This document shows, piece by piece, positions 1 through 9,639 of a stretch of 64,000 bases of DNA. The stretch comes from an uncultured Porphyromonadaceae bacterium (GTDB lineage: Bacteria; Bacteroidota; Bacteroidia; Bacteroidales; Muribaculaceae). The notes beneath the pieces are model-generated. The model was not told the origin of the DNA and did no database searches. It was given only the letters and a program-made list of their open reading frames with translations. A program made the translations under genes and the position numbers. Numbering within the stretch: position 1 is the stretch's first letter; each line of letters begins with the position of its first letter. The DNA lies in assembly GCA_947177635.1 (NCBI GenBank), contig CAMWVQ010000001.1, forward strand, positions 62,001 to 126,000, read 5' to 3'.

Positions 1-3000
1 CCTACGGCGACGGCATTGACATCCTATGCCATATGGAGAGCCAGCTCAGCCACCGCCACAAGAATTCATTCCGGAATCCTCTGTCTGACAACTCGGTGAT
101 GTCGGTCTGCACTGTCGGAGACACCCTCTATGTCGGCACAGACGGTATGGGGACTGACGTTTTTGTCAACGGACGTTACCTCCGCAACATCAATGTCTCC
201 AACTCTCCGCTTGAAGACAATGCGGTGCTGGCCCTGATGAAAGGCCCTCGCGGCGAGGTATGGATGGGGACATATGAGGGGGATGTGGCCGTATGCGGTC
301 CTGACGGGAGGGTCAGATCCATTGAAATCCCGGATGCAATCGATGTAAGGTGTTTCGCCCTGAAGCCTGACGGAACCGTCATAGCTGGCACCGGACGCGG
401 ACTGGCTGAAATAGCACCATCCGGAACGATAACAACCCGCTATGCCTCTGACGGTAAAATCAACGACGAATGGATACGCAGTGTGGTCGTTACGCCGGAA
501 GGTGACATCTGGGTGGGCTCATTCGGCAACGGCATATCGGTCTATGACTCATCATACCGGAAGAAATACGCGTTCGGAACATGGAACGGTCTGCGCACAA
601 ACACCGTGAACCAGATTCTCAGAAGCGCTGACGGGAAAATATGGGCCGCCACCGGGGAGGGACTTGTCTGCTTCACCGCGTCGGGTGATATGGTCAAGGC
701 CTACAGGATGGCCGACGGTCTGCCCGACAATGTGGTGAAATCGCTGTGTGAGGATTCGCATGGCAATCTCTGGATGACCACGGGTGTCGGGATAAGTATG
801 ATTTCCCCTGAAGGAAAAATCAGCAGTTTCAGCCAGGGACGCGGCATAGGTTCTTCTGACTTCCGGGGAGGATGCGCCGCCCGGGATGCCGACGGCCGGA
901 TCATCTTCGGTTCCCATGACGGCCTGTTCTCCTTCAACCCAGAATGGCTGTCGGCCAATATCCCGCTGCCGCCGCCTGTGGTGACCGGCGTCACTGTCTA
1001 CGGCGAGCACCAGGGCGCCGACGACAAGGAGATATTCGTGCCGAAAACACCCCTGAGGCTCGATTACACAGAGAACACCCTGAGGATGGATTTCGGCATC
1101 CTCGACCCGTCGGTGGCCCCGGCAATCATATGGACTTACAATGTGGAGGGGGTTGACAACAGGTGGCTGCCTGTCTCCCCCGAGAGCGGCATCCTGCTTC
1201 GTGAGCTTCCTCCGGGCGACTACCGTCTTGCCATAAAGGCTTCGGTGCCAAACCAGACCGATGAGGCGGTGACGGTTTTGCCGTTCACCATCAATCCTCC
1301 GCTGTGGGCCACCTGGTGGGCCAAATCTCTTTACGCGCTGATTATCGCGCTGCTCATATGGTATGGGCTCCGGTTCTACCGCAAGCGTCTCGACCTGGAG
1401 TATGACCTGGCGCTTGAAAGGAAAAAGAGCATCCACCAGCGGGAACTGAACGCCGAGAAGCTGAGGTTCTTCACCAACATAACCCATGAGCTGCGCACGC
1501 CGCTGACCCTGATTCTCGGTCCGCTGGAGGATATGAAGTCTGACCGGCAGCTGACCCCGGCCCAGGCAGGGAAAATCGGGATGGTACACAAGTCGGCCCT
1601 GCGCCTGCTCGACCTCATCAACACCATACTGGAATTCCGCAAGACTGAGACCCAGAACCGTCATCTGACCGTAGACAGGGCTGACCTGGCGTCGCTTGTC
1701 AACGAAATCGGTGTCCGTTACCACGAGCTGAACACCAACAGGGAACTGGCAGTCTCCACCGAAATCGAGCCGGGCGACTACACCTTGTGGTTCGACCGCG
1801 AGACGGTCAACATCATCATCGACAACCTGATGTCAAACGCCTGCAAATACACCGTTTCGGGGAAAGTGACGCTCAAACTGAGCCACACTTCCGAATCGGG
1901 TGTGCCGTTTACCGAGGTGTCTGTCAGCGACACCGGCCTTGGGGTGGACCACGACAGCCTCCCCCACATATTCGACCGCTATTACCGCGACAGCCGGGCG
2001 TCAAACAGGCTTGGGACAGGCATCGGCCTGGCGCTGGTCTACAACCTCGTCCAGCTCCACCAGGGGGAGATATTCGTTGACAGCGAACCGGGGAAGGGGT
2101 CGACATTCAGGTTCCGCCTCCAGACCGAGAACTGTTACCCTGACGCACCCCGTGCGGCTGTGAAGGAGACCGGAGCCTCCACTCCGGAGCCTCAGCCTGA
2201 GACCTCAGAACAAACGTCTGACCTGCCGCGCGTGCTGGTGGTGGATGACGACATCGACATACTTTCTTACATCAGCGGGATACTTGAGGGGAAATATATC
2301 GTTGACACCGCCACCGACGGCAAGGATGGACTTGAAAAAGCCCGCGAGAAGATGCCCGACATAATTGTGTCAGATGTCATGATGCCAAAAATGGACGGTA
2401 TGGATATGGTCAGGAAGCTGAAGGAGTCGCCTGAGACCTCACATATCCCGGTGGTGATTGTCACGGCAAAAATCGCCGAGGAGGCCCGCCTGGAGGCGTA
2501 TGAAAGCGGTGCCGACTCTTTCATCACCAAACCGTTCTCGTCAAAACTGCTGCTCGCGCGACTGAAGAACATCCTCGTGACCCGCCATATGAGGGCGGCG
2601 CAATCTGTCGAGAGCCATATTTCCGGCAACTCGCAGGAAATTGCGGAATCCCCCTCCCGGGCCCCGGAGGGAGGCTCTGACGGTCACGACGCAACCTCCC
2701 CGGCCGAAACCGCTGCTGAAAACCCCATAGTGTCAAAACTTACGGTGGCCGACGAGGCGTTTCTCAGCAAGGTTGGCAAAATAATCAGCGACAACATCGC
2801 CGGGGAGAATCTCGACGTGGGTTATATCGCCGGGGAGATGTGTATGTCCCACTCCACCCTTTACCGGAAAGTGAAGGCCATAACCGGAATGTCTGTGGCC
2901 AGGCTGATACGCAAATACCGCGCGCGTCGTGCCGCCGAACTTATGAGCACCGGCAATTACACTGTCTCGGAGATTGCGATGATGGTCGGAATGGGCAGTA

Positions 3001-3083
3001 TGGGTAATTTCCGCCAATGCTTCCGCGAGGAGTTCAACTCCACCCCTACCGAGTATCTGCGCAGCCAGGAGACAAAAGCCTGA
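1..3083 (+). CDS. Hybrid two-component sensor/response regulator (HTCS), 5' end missing
   Basis: The reading frame is open from the first base, so this is the C-terminal part of a larger gene. Visible order: Reg_prop beta-propeller repeats (to about nt 960), a Y_Y_Y domain (about 1050-1290), one membrane helix (about 1308-1380), HisKA with the phospho-acceptor His in THELRTPL (codon at 1488), HATPase_c with N box DNLMSNACKYT and G boxes DTGLG and GTGIGLAL, a receiver domain (about 2228-2560, acceptor Asp codon at 2373 in SDVMMPKMDG), and a C-terminal AraC-type HTH (about 2800-3060). In this Bacteroidetes family the periplasmic propeller senses glycan breakdown products and the AraC domain activates a polysaccharide utilization locus. 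The expected susC/susD genes are not in the window, so the target is unknown. All catalytic boxes look intact. Confidence 0.95.
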   Translation, partial: YGDGIDILCHMESQLSHRHKNSFRNPLSDNSVMSVCTVGDTLYVGTDGMGTDVFVNGRYLRNINVSNSPLEDNAVLALMKGPRGEVWMGTYEGDVAVCGPDGRVRSIEIPDAIDVRCFALKPDGTVIAGTGRGLAEIAPSGTITTRYASDGKINDEWIRSVVVTPEGDIWVGSFGNGISVYDSSYRKKYAFGTWNGLRTNTVNQILRSADGKIWAATGEGLVCFTASGDMVKAYRMADGLPDNVVKSLCEDSHGNLWMTTGVGISMISPEGKISSFSQGRGIGSSDFRGGCAARDADGRIIFGSHDGLFSFNPEWLSANIPLPPPVVTGVTVYGEHQGADDKEIFVPKTPLRLDYTENTLRMDFGILDPSVAPAIIWTYNVEGVDNRWLPVSPESGILLRELPPGDYRLAIKASVPNQTDEAVTVLPFTINPPLWATWWAKSLYALIIALLIWYGLRFYRKRLDLEYDLALERKKSIHQRELNAEKLRFFTNITHELRTPLTLILGPLEDMKSDRQLTPAQAGKIGMVHKSALRLLDLINTILEFRKTETQNRHLTVDRADLASLVNEIGVRYHELNTNRELAVSTEIEPGDYTLWFDRETVNIIIDNLMSNACKYTVSGKVTLKLSHTSESGVPFTEVSVSDTGLGVDHDSLPHIFDRYYRDSRASNRLGTGIGLALVYNLVQLHQGEIFVDSEPGKGSTFRFRLQTENCYPDAPRAAVKETGASTPEPQPETSEQTSDLPRVLVVDDDIDILSYISGILEGKYIVDTATDGKDGLEKAREKMPDIIVSDVMMPKMDGMDMVRKLKESPETSHIPVVIVTAKIAEEARLEAYESGADSFITKPFSSKLLLARLKNILVTRHMRAAQSVESHISGNSQEIAESPSRAPEGGSDGHDATSPAETAAENPIVSKLTVADEAFLSKVGKIISDNIAGENLDVGYIAGEMCMSHSTLYRKVKAITGMSVARLIRKYRARRAAELMSTGNYTVSEIAMMVGMGSMGNFRQCFREEFNSTPTEYLRSQETKA

Positions 3084-3102
3084 ACCTCGGGCGACAACCA
3101 TC

Positions 3103-3167
3103 ATCCGCTCATATAAACGGGACCCGCGATTCGATATGAATCGCGGGTCCCGTTTATATGAGCGGAT
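3103..3167. terminator. Bidirectional terminator with 30-bp perfect arms
   Basis: Perfect inverted repeat: arms 3103-3132 and 3138-3167, with a 5-nt spacer. It lies between the convergent ends of the hybrid sensor gene (stop 3083) and the outer membrane protein gene (stop 3178). T-rich tracts are short, but the stem length and position fit a shared transcription terminator. Confidence 0.8.
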
Positions 3168-3177
3168 CTGTTGTGTG

Positions 3178-3795
3178 TCAGAAGAAGTAGGTGGCCGACA
3201 CCGCCCAGTAGCGGTTGCGCGCCGAGTAGTTCTCGAGTTTTACGGCTTTGGTGGTGTAGGTCATTCCCCATGTGTAGGAACCGGCCACCTGCCAGCGTTT
3301 GAAAATCTCAGCACCGACACCTGCCCTGAGGCCGATGGAGCCGAAGGGGTATTCCATCGCCTTGCAGGAGGAATGGGCGACATTGAAGCTGAAAACGGGG
3401 CCTCCGAAAACGAAGGGGGCGAGCGTGTCCTCAAATCCGTTCATACGGGTCCACTTGAATTCAAGGTTGACAGGAATCTCAAGCGTGTGGAGGTAGAGAT
3501 GCTCCTTTCCGTAGCCATCCACAGCCCATATCTTGCGGCTGCCGAGGTCGAGGGTGGCACCCTTCATCGCGTACAACGCGCCGATTCTCAGGCCCAGGCC
3601 GATGCCGGGGAACATCATCTCTCCCTGCACACCGACGCGGGGGCCTACGGCTCCGTCGACCGTCACCAGGTCTTGTTTGAAATCAAGGGTGGTGAATCCG
3701 GCTCCCACCTGGGCTCCGTAACGGAACTCGGCTTTCGACTGGAGGGTTGCGCCGATAAAGGCCACACACACGAGAAGGTATTTCAGGAACTTCAT
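3178..3795 (-). CDS. Outer membrane beta-barrel protein (PorT-like family)
   Basis: A protein of about 205 residues with a clear signal peptide ([22 protein letters not shown]) followed by alternating hydrophobic/polar strands and a C-terminal aromatic residue (ATYFF), as in small Bacteroidetes outer membrane barrels of the PorT/outer membrane beta-barrel group. The open frame extends 15 codons further upstream, but the start at 3795 is chosen because it begins the signal peptide. It also overlaps the hisS stop by one base (TGATG), which suggests translational coupling. It is the last gene of the typA-hisS unit and ends at the large palindromic terminator. Its cargo or partner cannot be read from sequence. 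Confidence 0.75.
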   Translation of the reverse strand: MKFLKYLLVCVAFIGATLQSKAEFRYGAQVGAGFTTLDFKQDLVTVDGAVGPRVGVQGEMMFPGIGLGLRIGALYAMKGATLDLGSRKIWAVDGYGKEHLYLHTLEIPVNLEFKWTRMNGFEDTLAPFVFGGPVFSFNVAHSSCKAMEYPFGSIGLRAGVGAEIFKRWQVAGSYTWGMTYTTKAVKLENYSARNRYWAVSATYFF

Positions 3796-5165
3796 CACTT
3801 CGGAAGGATTACGTTGATAATTGAGGAGGCGTCGGCGCATACCTGGGTCTGCTCGCCGGTCGACATGTTTTTCAATGTCACTTTCCCTTCGGCCAGCTCG
3901 CTTTCCCCGATGATGGCGACGAAGGGGATGGCGGAGGAGTCGGCATAACCCATCTGTTTCTTCATCTTCACGGAATCGGGATACACCTCCGCGGCCACTC
4001 CGGCACCACGGAGTTCCTTGGCCAGACGCAATGACATCGCGGCTTCCGCGTCGCCGAAGTTGGCGAAGAGCACGGTAGTTGCGGTAGCCTTGGCCTCGGC
4101 CGGGAAAAGGTCGAGAGACAACAGCACGTCATAGATACGGTCTGCGCCGAACGACACCCCTACCCCGGAGAGTCCCGGCATACCGAATACGCCGGTAAGG
4201 TTGTCATACCGTCCGCCTCCCGAGATGGAACCGATCTGCACGTCGGCGGCCTTCACCTCGATGATGGTGCCGGTGTAATAGTTGAGTCCACGGGCAAGGG
4301 ATACATCAAGGTCAAGCTCGGCGGTGAGGCCCAAAGCGGTCACACCATTGACGACAGTCTTCAACTCCTTCACGCCGAGGCTACCTGTCTCCGAGGAGGC
4401 AAGAAGGGTCTCAAGCTGCGAGAGTCGTTCGTCAAGCGAACCGGAGATTGCGAGTATTGGCTGCAGGCGGTCTACGGCTTCCTGCGAGAGTCCGCGCTCC
4501 AGAAGCTCCTCGTTGACCTTCTCCAGCCCGATTTTGTCGAGCTTGTCGATGGCTGTGGTTATGTCGATTATCTTGTCGGGATGGCCGATAAGCTCGGCGA
4601 TGCCGGCAAGCACCTTGCGGTTGTTGAGTTTCAGCACCACACGGATGTTGAGGCGGCGGAACACCTCATCCACCATCTGCAGCAGCTCGATTTCGTTAAT
4701 CAGCGAATCTGAGCCTACCACATCGGCGTCACACTGGTAAAACTCGCGGTAGCGTCCTTTCTGGGGACGGTCGGCGCGCCATACCGGCTGAATCTGGTAA
4801 CGCTTGAAGGGCATCTGCAGCTCGTTGCGGTGCTGTACCACATAACGGGCGAAAGGCACCGTGAGGTCGTAGCGCAACCCCTTCTCGCTGATTTTCGAGG
4901 TCAGCTTGGGATAATTGACATCAGCCATCTCTGAAGAATCGACATTCTTCAGGTATTCCCCTGAGTTGAGAATCTTGAAGAGGAGCTTGTCACCCTCCTC
5001 GCCATACTTCCCCATGAGGGTGGAGAGGTTCTCCATCGCCGGGGTCTCGACGGGGTTGTAGCCGTAGAGGCGGAAGACGGTGCGGATGGTGTCGAATATG
5101 TAATTGCGGCGAGCCATTTCCACCGGGGAAAAGTCGCGTGTTCCTTTGGGAATGGAGGGCTTCAT
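3795..5165 (-). CDS. hisS: Histidyl-tRNA synthetase
   Basis: Class II aminoacyl-tRNA synthetase charging tRNA-His in the cytoplasm, 456 residues, a normal family length. Visible signatures: N-terminal KGTRDFSP, motif 2 region with [19 protein letters not shown], the histidine-binding [11 protein letters not shown] segment, the glycine-rich motif 3 (GGGRYDNL ... [11 protein letters not shown]), and an anticodon-binding domain over the last ~95 residues. It starts 11 nt after the typA stop and overlaps the next gene by one base, so it probably shares the typA transcript. Confidence 0.97.
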   Translation of the reverse strand: MKPSIPKGTRDFSPVEMARRNYIFDTIRTVFRLYGYNPVETPAMENLSTLMGKYGEEGDKLLFKILNSGEYLKNVDSSEMADVNYPKLTSKISEKGLRYDLTVPFARYVVQHRNELQMPFKRYQIQPVWRADRPQKGRYREFYQCDADVVGSDSLINEIELLQMVDEVFRRLNIRVVLKLNNRKVLAGIAELIGHPDKIIDITTAIDKLDKIGLEKVNEELLERGLSQEAVDRLQPILAISGSLDERLSQLETLLASSETGSLGVKELKTVVNGVTALGLTAELDLDVSLARGLNYYTGTIIEVKAADVQIGSISGGGRYDNLTGVFGMPGLSGVGVSFGADRIYDVLLSLDLFPAEAKATATTVLFANFGDAEAAMSLRLAKELRGAGVAAEVYPDSVKMKKQMGYADSSAIPFVAIIGESELAEGKVTLKNMSTGEQTQVCADASSIINVILPK

Positions 5166-5176
5166 ATCTTTGTCAA

Positions 5177-6976
5177 TCAGTTCTTGTTGGCGCGTTTGCG
5201 TTCAAGTTCATCAAGGATTATCTTGCGGAGACGGAGATGGTTGGGGGTTACCTCAACATACTCATCTTCCTTGATGTATTCCAGCGCTTCCTCAAGGCTG
5301 AACACCACAGGGGGGACAATCTTGGCCTTGTCGTCAGCACCTGACGCGCGCATATTGGTGAGTTTCTTTGATTTGGTGACGTTGATCACAATATCCTTGT
5401 CCTTGGCGCTCTCTCCCACCACCTGGCCGGCATACACCTCCTCCTGGGGGAAGATGAAGAAGCGTCCGCGGTCCTGCAGCTTGTCGATGGCGTAGGCGTA
5501 GGCCGTACCTGCCTCCATGGCGATAAGCGAACCGTTGGTGCGGCGTTCGATGTCACCCTTCCAAGGCTGGTATTCCATGAATCGGTGGGCCATGATAGCC
5601 TCACCCGCAGAGCCGGTCAGCACATTGTTGCGCAGGCCGATGATACCGCGCGAGGGAATCTGGAACTCCATATGGACGCGGTCGTTCTGGGTGGTCATCG
5701 AGACGAGGTCACCCTTGCGGCGGGTGACCATGTCAATCATCTTGGAGGCGTATTCCTCGGTGACGTTGATGGTCAGCAGCTCGACAGGCTCGCATTTGAC
5801 CCCGTCGATTTCCTTGATGATGACCTGGGGCTGTCCTACCTGCAGCTCATATCCTTCGCGGCGCATTGTCTCGATAAGCACCGAGAGGTGCAATACTCCG
5901 CGCCCGAAGACGTTCCACTTGTCTTCGTTGTCATTCTTGGTGACGCGCAGGGCGAGGTTCTTGTCAAGCTCGCGGGTCAGACGCTCCTGTATGTGGCGCG
6001 AGGTGACAAACTTGCCGTCCTTGCCGAAGAAGGGGGAATCGTTGATGGTGAATGTCATCGACATGGTTGGCTCGTCGATGGCGATGCGCGGCAGCGGCTC
6101 GGGGTTGTCGATGAGGGTCACGGTGTCGCCGATCTCGAAGTTCTCCAGACCGACGAGGGCGCAGATGTCGCCCGATGAGACCTCGGCCACTCGCTTGCGT
6201 CCCATACCCTCAAAGGTGTGCAGCTCCTTGATTTTCTGTCGCAGCACAGAACCGTCTCTGCGGCTCAGGCCGATTTCCATACCCTCGCGGAGTGTGCCGC
6301 GATGGACACGGCCCACAGCGATACGGCCCACATAGCTCGAATAGTCGAGCGAGGTAATCAGCATCTGGGAGTCACCCTCAAGAGTCTTGGGAGCGGGGAT
6401 ATGCTCGATGATGGCGTCAAGCAGGGGGATGATATTGTCGGTCGGTTTCTGCCAGTCGAGGCTCATCCAGCCGTTTTTGGCAGAACCGTATATTGTCGGG
6501 AAGTCAAGCTGCTCCTCCGTCGCGTCGAGATTGAACATCAGGTCGAACACCATCTCCTGAACCTCCTCCGGACGACAGTTGGGCTTGTCCACCTTGTTGA
6601 TGACCACCACCGGTTTCAGCCCCATCTGGATAGCCTTCTGGAGCACGAAACGGGTCTGGGGCATCGGGCCTTCAAAAGCGTCGACCAGCAGCAGACAGCC
6701 GTCGGCCATATTGAGCACACGCTCCACCTCGCCGCCGAAGTCGGCGTGTCCGGGAGTGTCGATGATGTTTATCTTGGTGTCCTTGTAGTTGATGGAGACA
6801 TTCTTGGAAAGGATTGTTATACCCCTCTCCCTCTCCAGGTCGTTATTGTCGAGGATAAGTTCGCCGGCATTCTGATTCTCGCGAAAGAGATGCCCGGCCA
6901 GAAGCATTTTGTCGACCAGCGTCGTCTTACCATGGTCGACGTGGGCGATGATTGCGATGTTGCGGATGTTCTGCAT
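5177..6976 (-). CDS. typA: Ribosome-associated translational GTPase TypA/BipA
   Basis: A 599-residue GTPase of the EF-G-like family that acts on the ribosome in growth under stress and in subunit assembly. G1 [11 protein letters not shown]3 DTPGH and G4 NKVDK are visible, followed by the EF-G-like C-terminal domains (RGIIGLRN, family-typical). The longest frame starts 17 codons upstream at 7027, but that codon lies on the -7 promoter element at 7025-7032. The start at 6976 gives the usual [20 protein letters not shown]-terminus and is preferred. First gene of typA-hisS-barrel protein. Confidence 0.96.
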   Translation of the reverse strand: MQNIRNIAIIAHVDHGKTTLVDKMLLAGHLFRENQNAGELILDNNDLERERGITILSKNVSINYKDTKINIIDTPGHADFGGEVERVLNMADGCLLLVDAFEGPMPQTRFVLQKAIQMGLKPVVVINKVDKPNCRPEEVQEMVFDLMFNLDATEEQLDFPTIYGSAKNGWMSLDWQKPTDNIIPLLDAIIEHIPAPKTLEGDSQMLITSLDYSSYVGRIAVGRVHRGTLREGMEIGLSRRDGSVLRQKIKELHTFEGMGRKRVAEVSSGDICALVGLENFEIGDTVTLIDNPEPLPRIAIDEPTMSMTFTINDSPFFGKDGKFVTSRHIQERLTRELDKNLALRVTKNDNEDKWNVFGRGVLHLSVLIETMRREGYELQVGQPQVIIKEIDGVKCEPVELLTINVTEEYASKMIDMVTRRKGDLVSMTTQNDRVHMEFQIPSRGIIGLRNNVLTGSAGEAIMAHRFMEYQPWKGDIERRTNGSLIAMEAGTAYAYAIDKLQDRGRFFIFPQEEVYAGQVVGESAKDKDIVINVTKSKKLTNMRASGADDKAKIVPPVVFSLEEALEYIKEDEYVEVTPNHLRLRKIILDELERKRANKN

Positions 6977-7024
6977 TACGGATGTAAACAGCTTTGAAAT
7001 TATTTTCAGTTCATTTTCAAGCTG

Positions 7025-7032
7025 CAAAGTTA
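7025..7032 (-). promoter_or_regulatory. -7 promoter element upstream of typA
   Basis: Minus-strand TAACTTTG, an exact match to the Bacteroidetes -7 consensus TAnnTTTG, about 50 nt upstream of the chosen typA start. No good -33 TTTG is found at 19-21 nt spacing, so this rests on the -7 box and position. Confidence 0.55.
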
Positions 7033-7114
7033 CGAAAATTTCCCGTAATCCATCCCACCCGCCCCCTCTTTTTTATTCAACCGCACGCCAAGCGCCGGAG
7101 AGGGACACCCCTCC

Positions 7115-7312
7115 TCATTCAAACAAGCCATAGATTCTGTCAAAGTCGAGAATGGCCATAACGAAAATGATAGCCACGACACAAAACAGAATCGCGACAT
7201 ATCCCCACATATACAGGGTTGATGGATGATGGCCGAGAAGACGTCTCACCTTCGGAGAGCGTTCTGTCGGCTTGGAGGAAGAGGAATTAGAATAGTAGGT
7301 CTGTCGGGACAT
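7115..7312 (-). CDS. Small single-span membrane protein, unknown function
   Basis: A 65-residue protein: polar, Ser/Lys/Arg-rich N-terminal 30 residues, then one strong hydrophobic helix (about residues 35-55, YVAILFCVVAIIFVMAIL) and a short acidic tail. ATG start at 7312, 48 nt after the stop of the C39 ABC exporter on the same strand and 82 nt ahead of the typA -7 box, so it may be the last gene of the exporter unit. It has no double-glycine leader. I do not recognise the family. A chance ORF is possible but less likely given the well-formed membrane helix and tight placement. Confidence 0.5.
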   Translation of the reverse strand: MSRQTYYSNSSSSKPTERSPKVRRLLGHHPSTLYMWGYVAILFCVVAIIFVMAILDFDRIYGLFE

Positions 7313-7360
7313 TTCGATATGGCATATATTTTAAATCCACAAAGGAACATGGCAACAAGG

Positions 7361-9562
7361 TCAGCAACCAAGCTCCAACTGGTTCTTTATCAAGTTGTAG
7401 TACATACCTCTAAGGGCAAGAAGTGAGCTATGCGTGCCTTTCTCGACAACGCGTCCGTGATCGAGCACCACAATGTGGTCGGCATTGCAGACTGTTGACA
7501 GCCTGTGAGCCACTACAACCACAGTCCGGCCATAGTAAAATTGCTCTAGGTTGCCGACTATCTCGCGTTCGTTACGAGCATCAAGGGCGTTGGTGGCCTC
7601 ATCGAGAAAAATGAAAGGAGGGTTTTTGTAAACCGCGCGAGCGATAAGTATTCGTTGTTTCTGTCCCTGACTCAAGCCAATTCCGTCGGGGCCAATGACC
7701 GTATCATACCCAAGAGGGAGGGCGAGAATGAAGTCGTGAATATTGGCCATTCGGGCTGCATACACAAGCCTGTCGCAATCTATTTCCCCGTCATCGACCG
7801 CAATGTTGCGGGCTATTGACTCGGAGAATATCACACCATCCTGCATAACGGCACCACATCTGCCGCGCCAGTCTTTCAAATCCATAGTTTGCAAATCAAC
7901 CCCACCGACCTCTATCTCCCCTCCCGCGACGGGATAATAGCCCAGCATCAGCTTAACAAGCGTAGTCTTGCCAGAGCCGGACACGCCAACAATGGCTGTC
8001 ACCTTTCCGGCGGGAACAGTCATGTCCACACCCCTGATTGTCTCCTCCGCCGCATGCGGGTCATATCCGAATCTCACTCCACGCAGGCAAATGGAGGCCG
8101 CATCCACAGTAATATCTCCAGAGGAGTCACCAGAATGTTCTTCCTGCTCACGGTGTATCTCATTGATACGCTCAAGGGAGATCTTCACATCCTGCATCGA
8201 ATAGATGAAAGCCATTAGCTGCTCCACTGGAGAATTGAGCTGCCCGACGATATACTGAATTGCTAGCATAGCTCCAAGCGATAGGGAGCCGTTAATCACA
8301 CCTTTGGCGGCGAGAACCGTAATCAATATGTTTTTCACCTCATTTATGAAAATACTTCCCGCCTCTTGTGTCTGTTGTAGGCGTAGGCTTTTCATCTGCA
8401 CAGCAAACAAGTCGGCCTGCACATCCTCCCATTCCCAACGGCGCCGTAGCCCACAGCCCTGCAACTTAATTTCCTGCATCGATGTAACGAAACGAAACGT
8501 CTTGTTCTGGTTTTCAGCCTGTTTTTCGAACAACTCGTAATCAAGAACTTTCCTGCGTTTCAAGAAAGAAGCAATCCATATCGCGTATGCTAAGCTACCG
8601 GCGAGGAACACTCCGAATACGAGCTTATCGTAGACCAGCAGCACGATACCGAACACCAGAAAACTAAGCATCGTGAACATTATACCAAGTGTCTGCCCTG
8701 TTAGGAATGACTGTACCCGCTGATGGTCAGCCATACGCTGTATCAGGTCGCCTGTCAGCTTAGTGTCGAAAAAAGACATCGGGAGATTCAACAATTTTAC
8801 AAAGAAATCGCTCAGCAAGGATATATTGATTCTCAGAGAGATATGAAGAAAAAGCCACCTACGAATGAAATCCGTAGCTGTGCGACCGACAACTGTCATC
8901 AGCTCACCCAACAACACAAGCCATATGAAGCCTATATCTCTCCTGCTGATTCCAACATCGACAATAGCCTGGGTAAGCATTGGCATCACTAATTGCAACA
9001 GGCACCCGGCCAATAACCCGAGGAAAATCTGGAGAAAAAATTTACGGTATTCCCTTAGGTATCGACCAAGCACTCTAAGAGGATTACTGCGACGGATTTC
9101 CTCCTCTTGAAGCTGACCGAAACGCTCAGTGATGGTGAACCACATCCCTATCCCCTCTTGTCTTGCCTGCTGCACGCCATTACCTCGCGGAAGCCAGTGG
9201 GCAGCAAATTCCTCGCGTGTATAGGTTATTTTCCCTTTGGAGGGATCGGCAATCCTGAACCGGCGACCGTTGCGAGAAATCCCGTAAAGCACCACGAAAT
9301 GGTTCTGGTTCCAATGGAGGATGCAAGGCATTGGTAACCGGACAAGATTGTCTACTACGGTTTTACCACCTTTCGATTCAAGGCCCAACGCTCGGGCGGC
9401 ATCGGCGATTCCTTTCATCGAAACCCCTTCTTTAGTCGGAAAGCACAGCTTCTCAAGCTGTCCCAAAGAACACCGAAGCCCCAAATGGCGACAAACCATC
9501 CAAAGCGCGGCGACTCCGCATTGCATCGAGTCGCGTTGTTTAATGAAAGGGAAACGTCTCAA
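7361..9562 (-). CDS. C39 peptidase-containing ABC exporter (peptide processing and secretion)
   Basis: 733 residues. N-terminal C39 peptidase (1-125) with catalytic Cys15 in QCGVAAL, His88 and Asp106 all present; ABC transmembrane domain (about 165-450); nucleotide-binding domain with Walker A GVSGSGKTT (526-534), signature LSQGQ (630-634) and Walker B FIFLDEAT (650-657). Such proteins cut a leader, usually after a double glycine, and export the peptide across the inner membrane. The start is TTG, chosen because a good Shine-Dalgarno (AAGGAG) lies 7 nt upstream and the first residues are needed for the C39 fold. It follows the outer membrane barrel gene by 77 nt. No HlyD-type adaptor and no precursor peptide gene is seen nearby. 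Confidence 0.92.
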   Translation of the reverse strand: MRRFPFIKQRDSMQCGVAALWMVCRHLGLRCSLGQLEKLCFPTKEGVSMKGIADAARALGLESKGGKTVVDNLVRLPMPCILHWNQNHFVVLYGISRNGRRFRIADPSKGKITYTREEFAAHWLPRGNGVQQARQEGIGMWFTITERFGQLQEEEIRRSNPLRVLGRYLREYRKFFLQIFLGLLAGCLLQLVMPMLTQAIVDVGISRRDIGFIWLVLLGELMTVVGRTATDFIRRWLFLHISLRINISLLSDFFVKLLNLPMSFFDTKLTGDLIQRMADHQRVQSFLTGQTLGIMFTMLSFLVFGIVLLVYDKLVFGVFLAGSLAYAIWIASFLKRRKVLDYELFEKQAENQNKTFRFVTSMQEIKLQGCGLRRRWEWEDVQADLFAVQMKSLRLQQTQEAGSIFINEVKNILITVLAAKGVINGSLSLGAMLAIQYIVGQLNSPVEQLMAFIYSMQDVKISLERINEIHREQEEHSGDSSGDITVDAASICLRGVRFGYDPHAAEETIRGVDMTVPAGKVTAIVGVSGSGKTTLVKLMLGYYPVAGGEIEVGGVDLQTMDLKDWRGRCGAVMQDGVIFSESIARNIAVDDGEIDCDRLVYAARMANIHDFILALPLGYDTVIGPDGIGLSQGQKQRILIARAVYKNPPFIFLDEATNALDARNEREIVGNLEQFYYGRTVVVVAHRLSTVCNADHIVVLDHGRVVEKGTHSSLLALRGMYYNLIKNQLELGC

Positions 9563-9639
9563 GGCTTCTCCTTAGAATTTAAAAATTATAGGCAATAATA
9601 AAGTTTTCCGCTACCGATGTTTTCCTGAAACGGTTTGCT

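Noticed and set aside
552..1724. 390-codon minus-strand ORF opposite the hybrid sensor gene
   Set aside because: Antisense shadow with low-complexity, implausible protein; the plus-strand gene has clear domains.
3103..3167. Palindrome as an insertion sequence end
   Set aside because: No transposase or second copy nearby; position between convergent genes fits a terminator.
3136..3948. 270-codon plus-strand ORF
   Set aside because: Begins in the palindromic terminator and lies antisense to the barrel gene and hisS.
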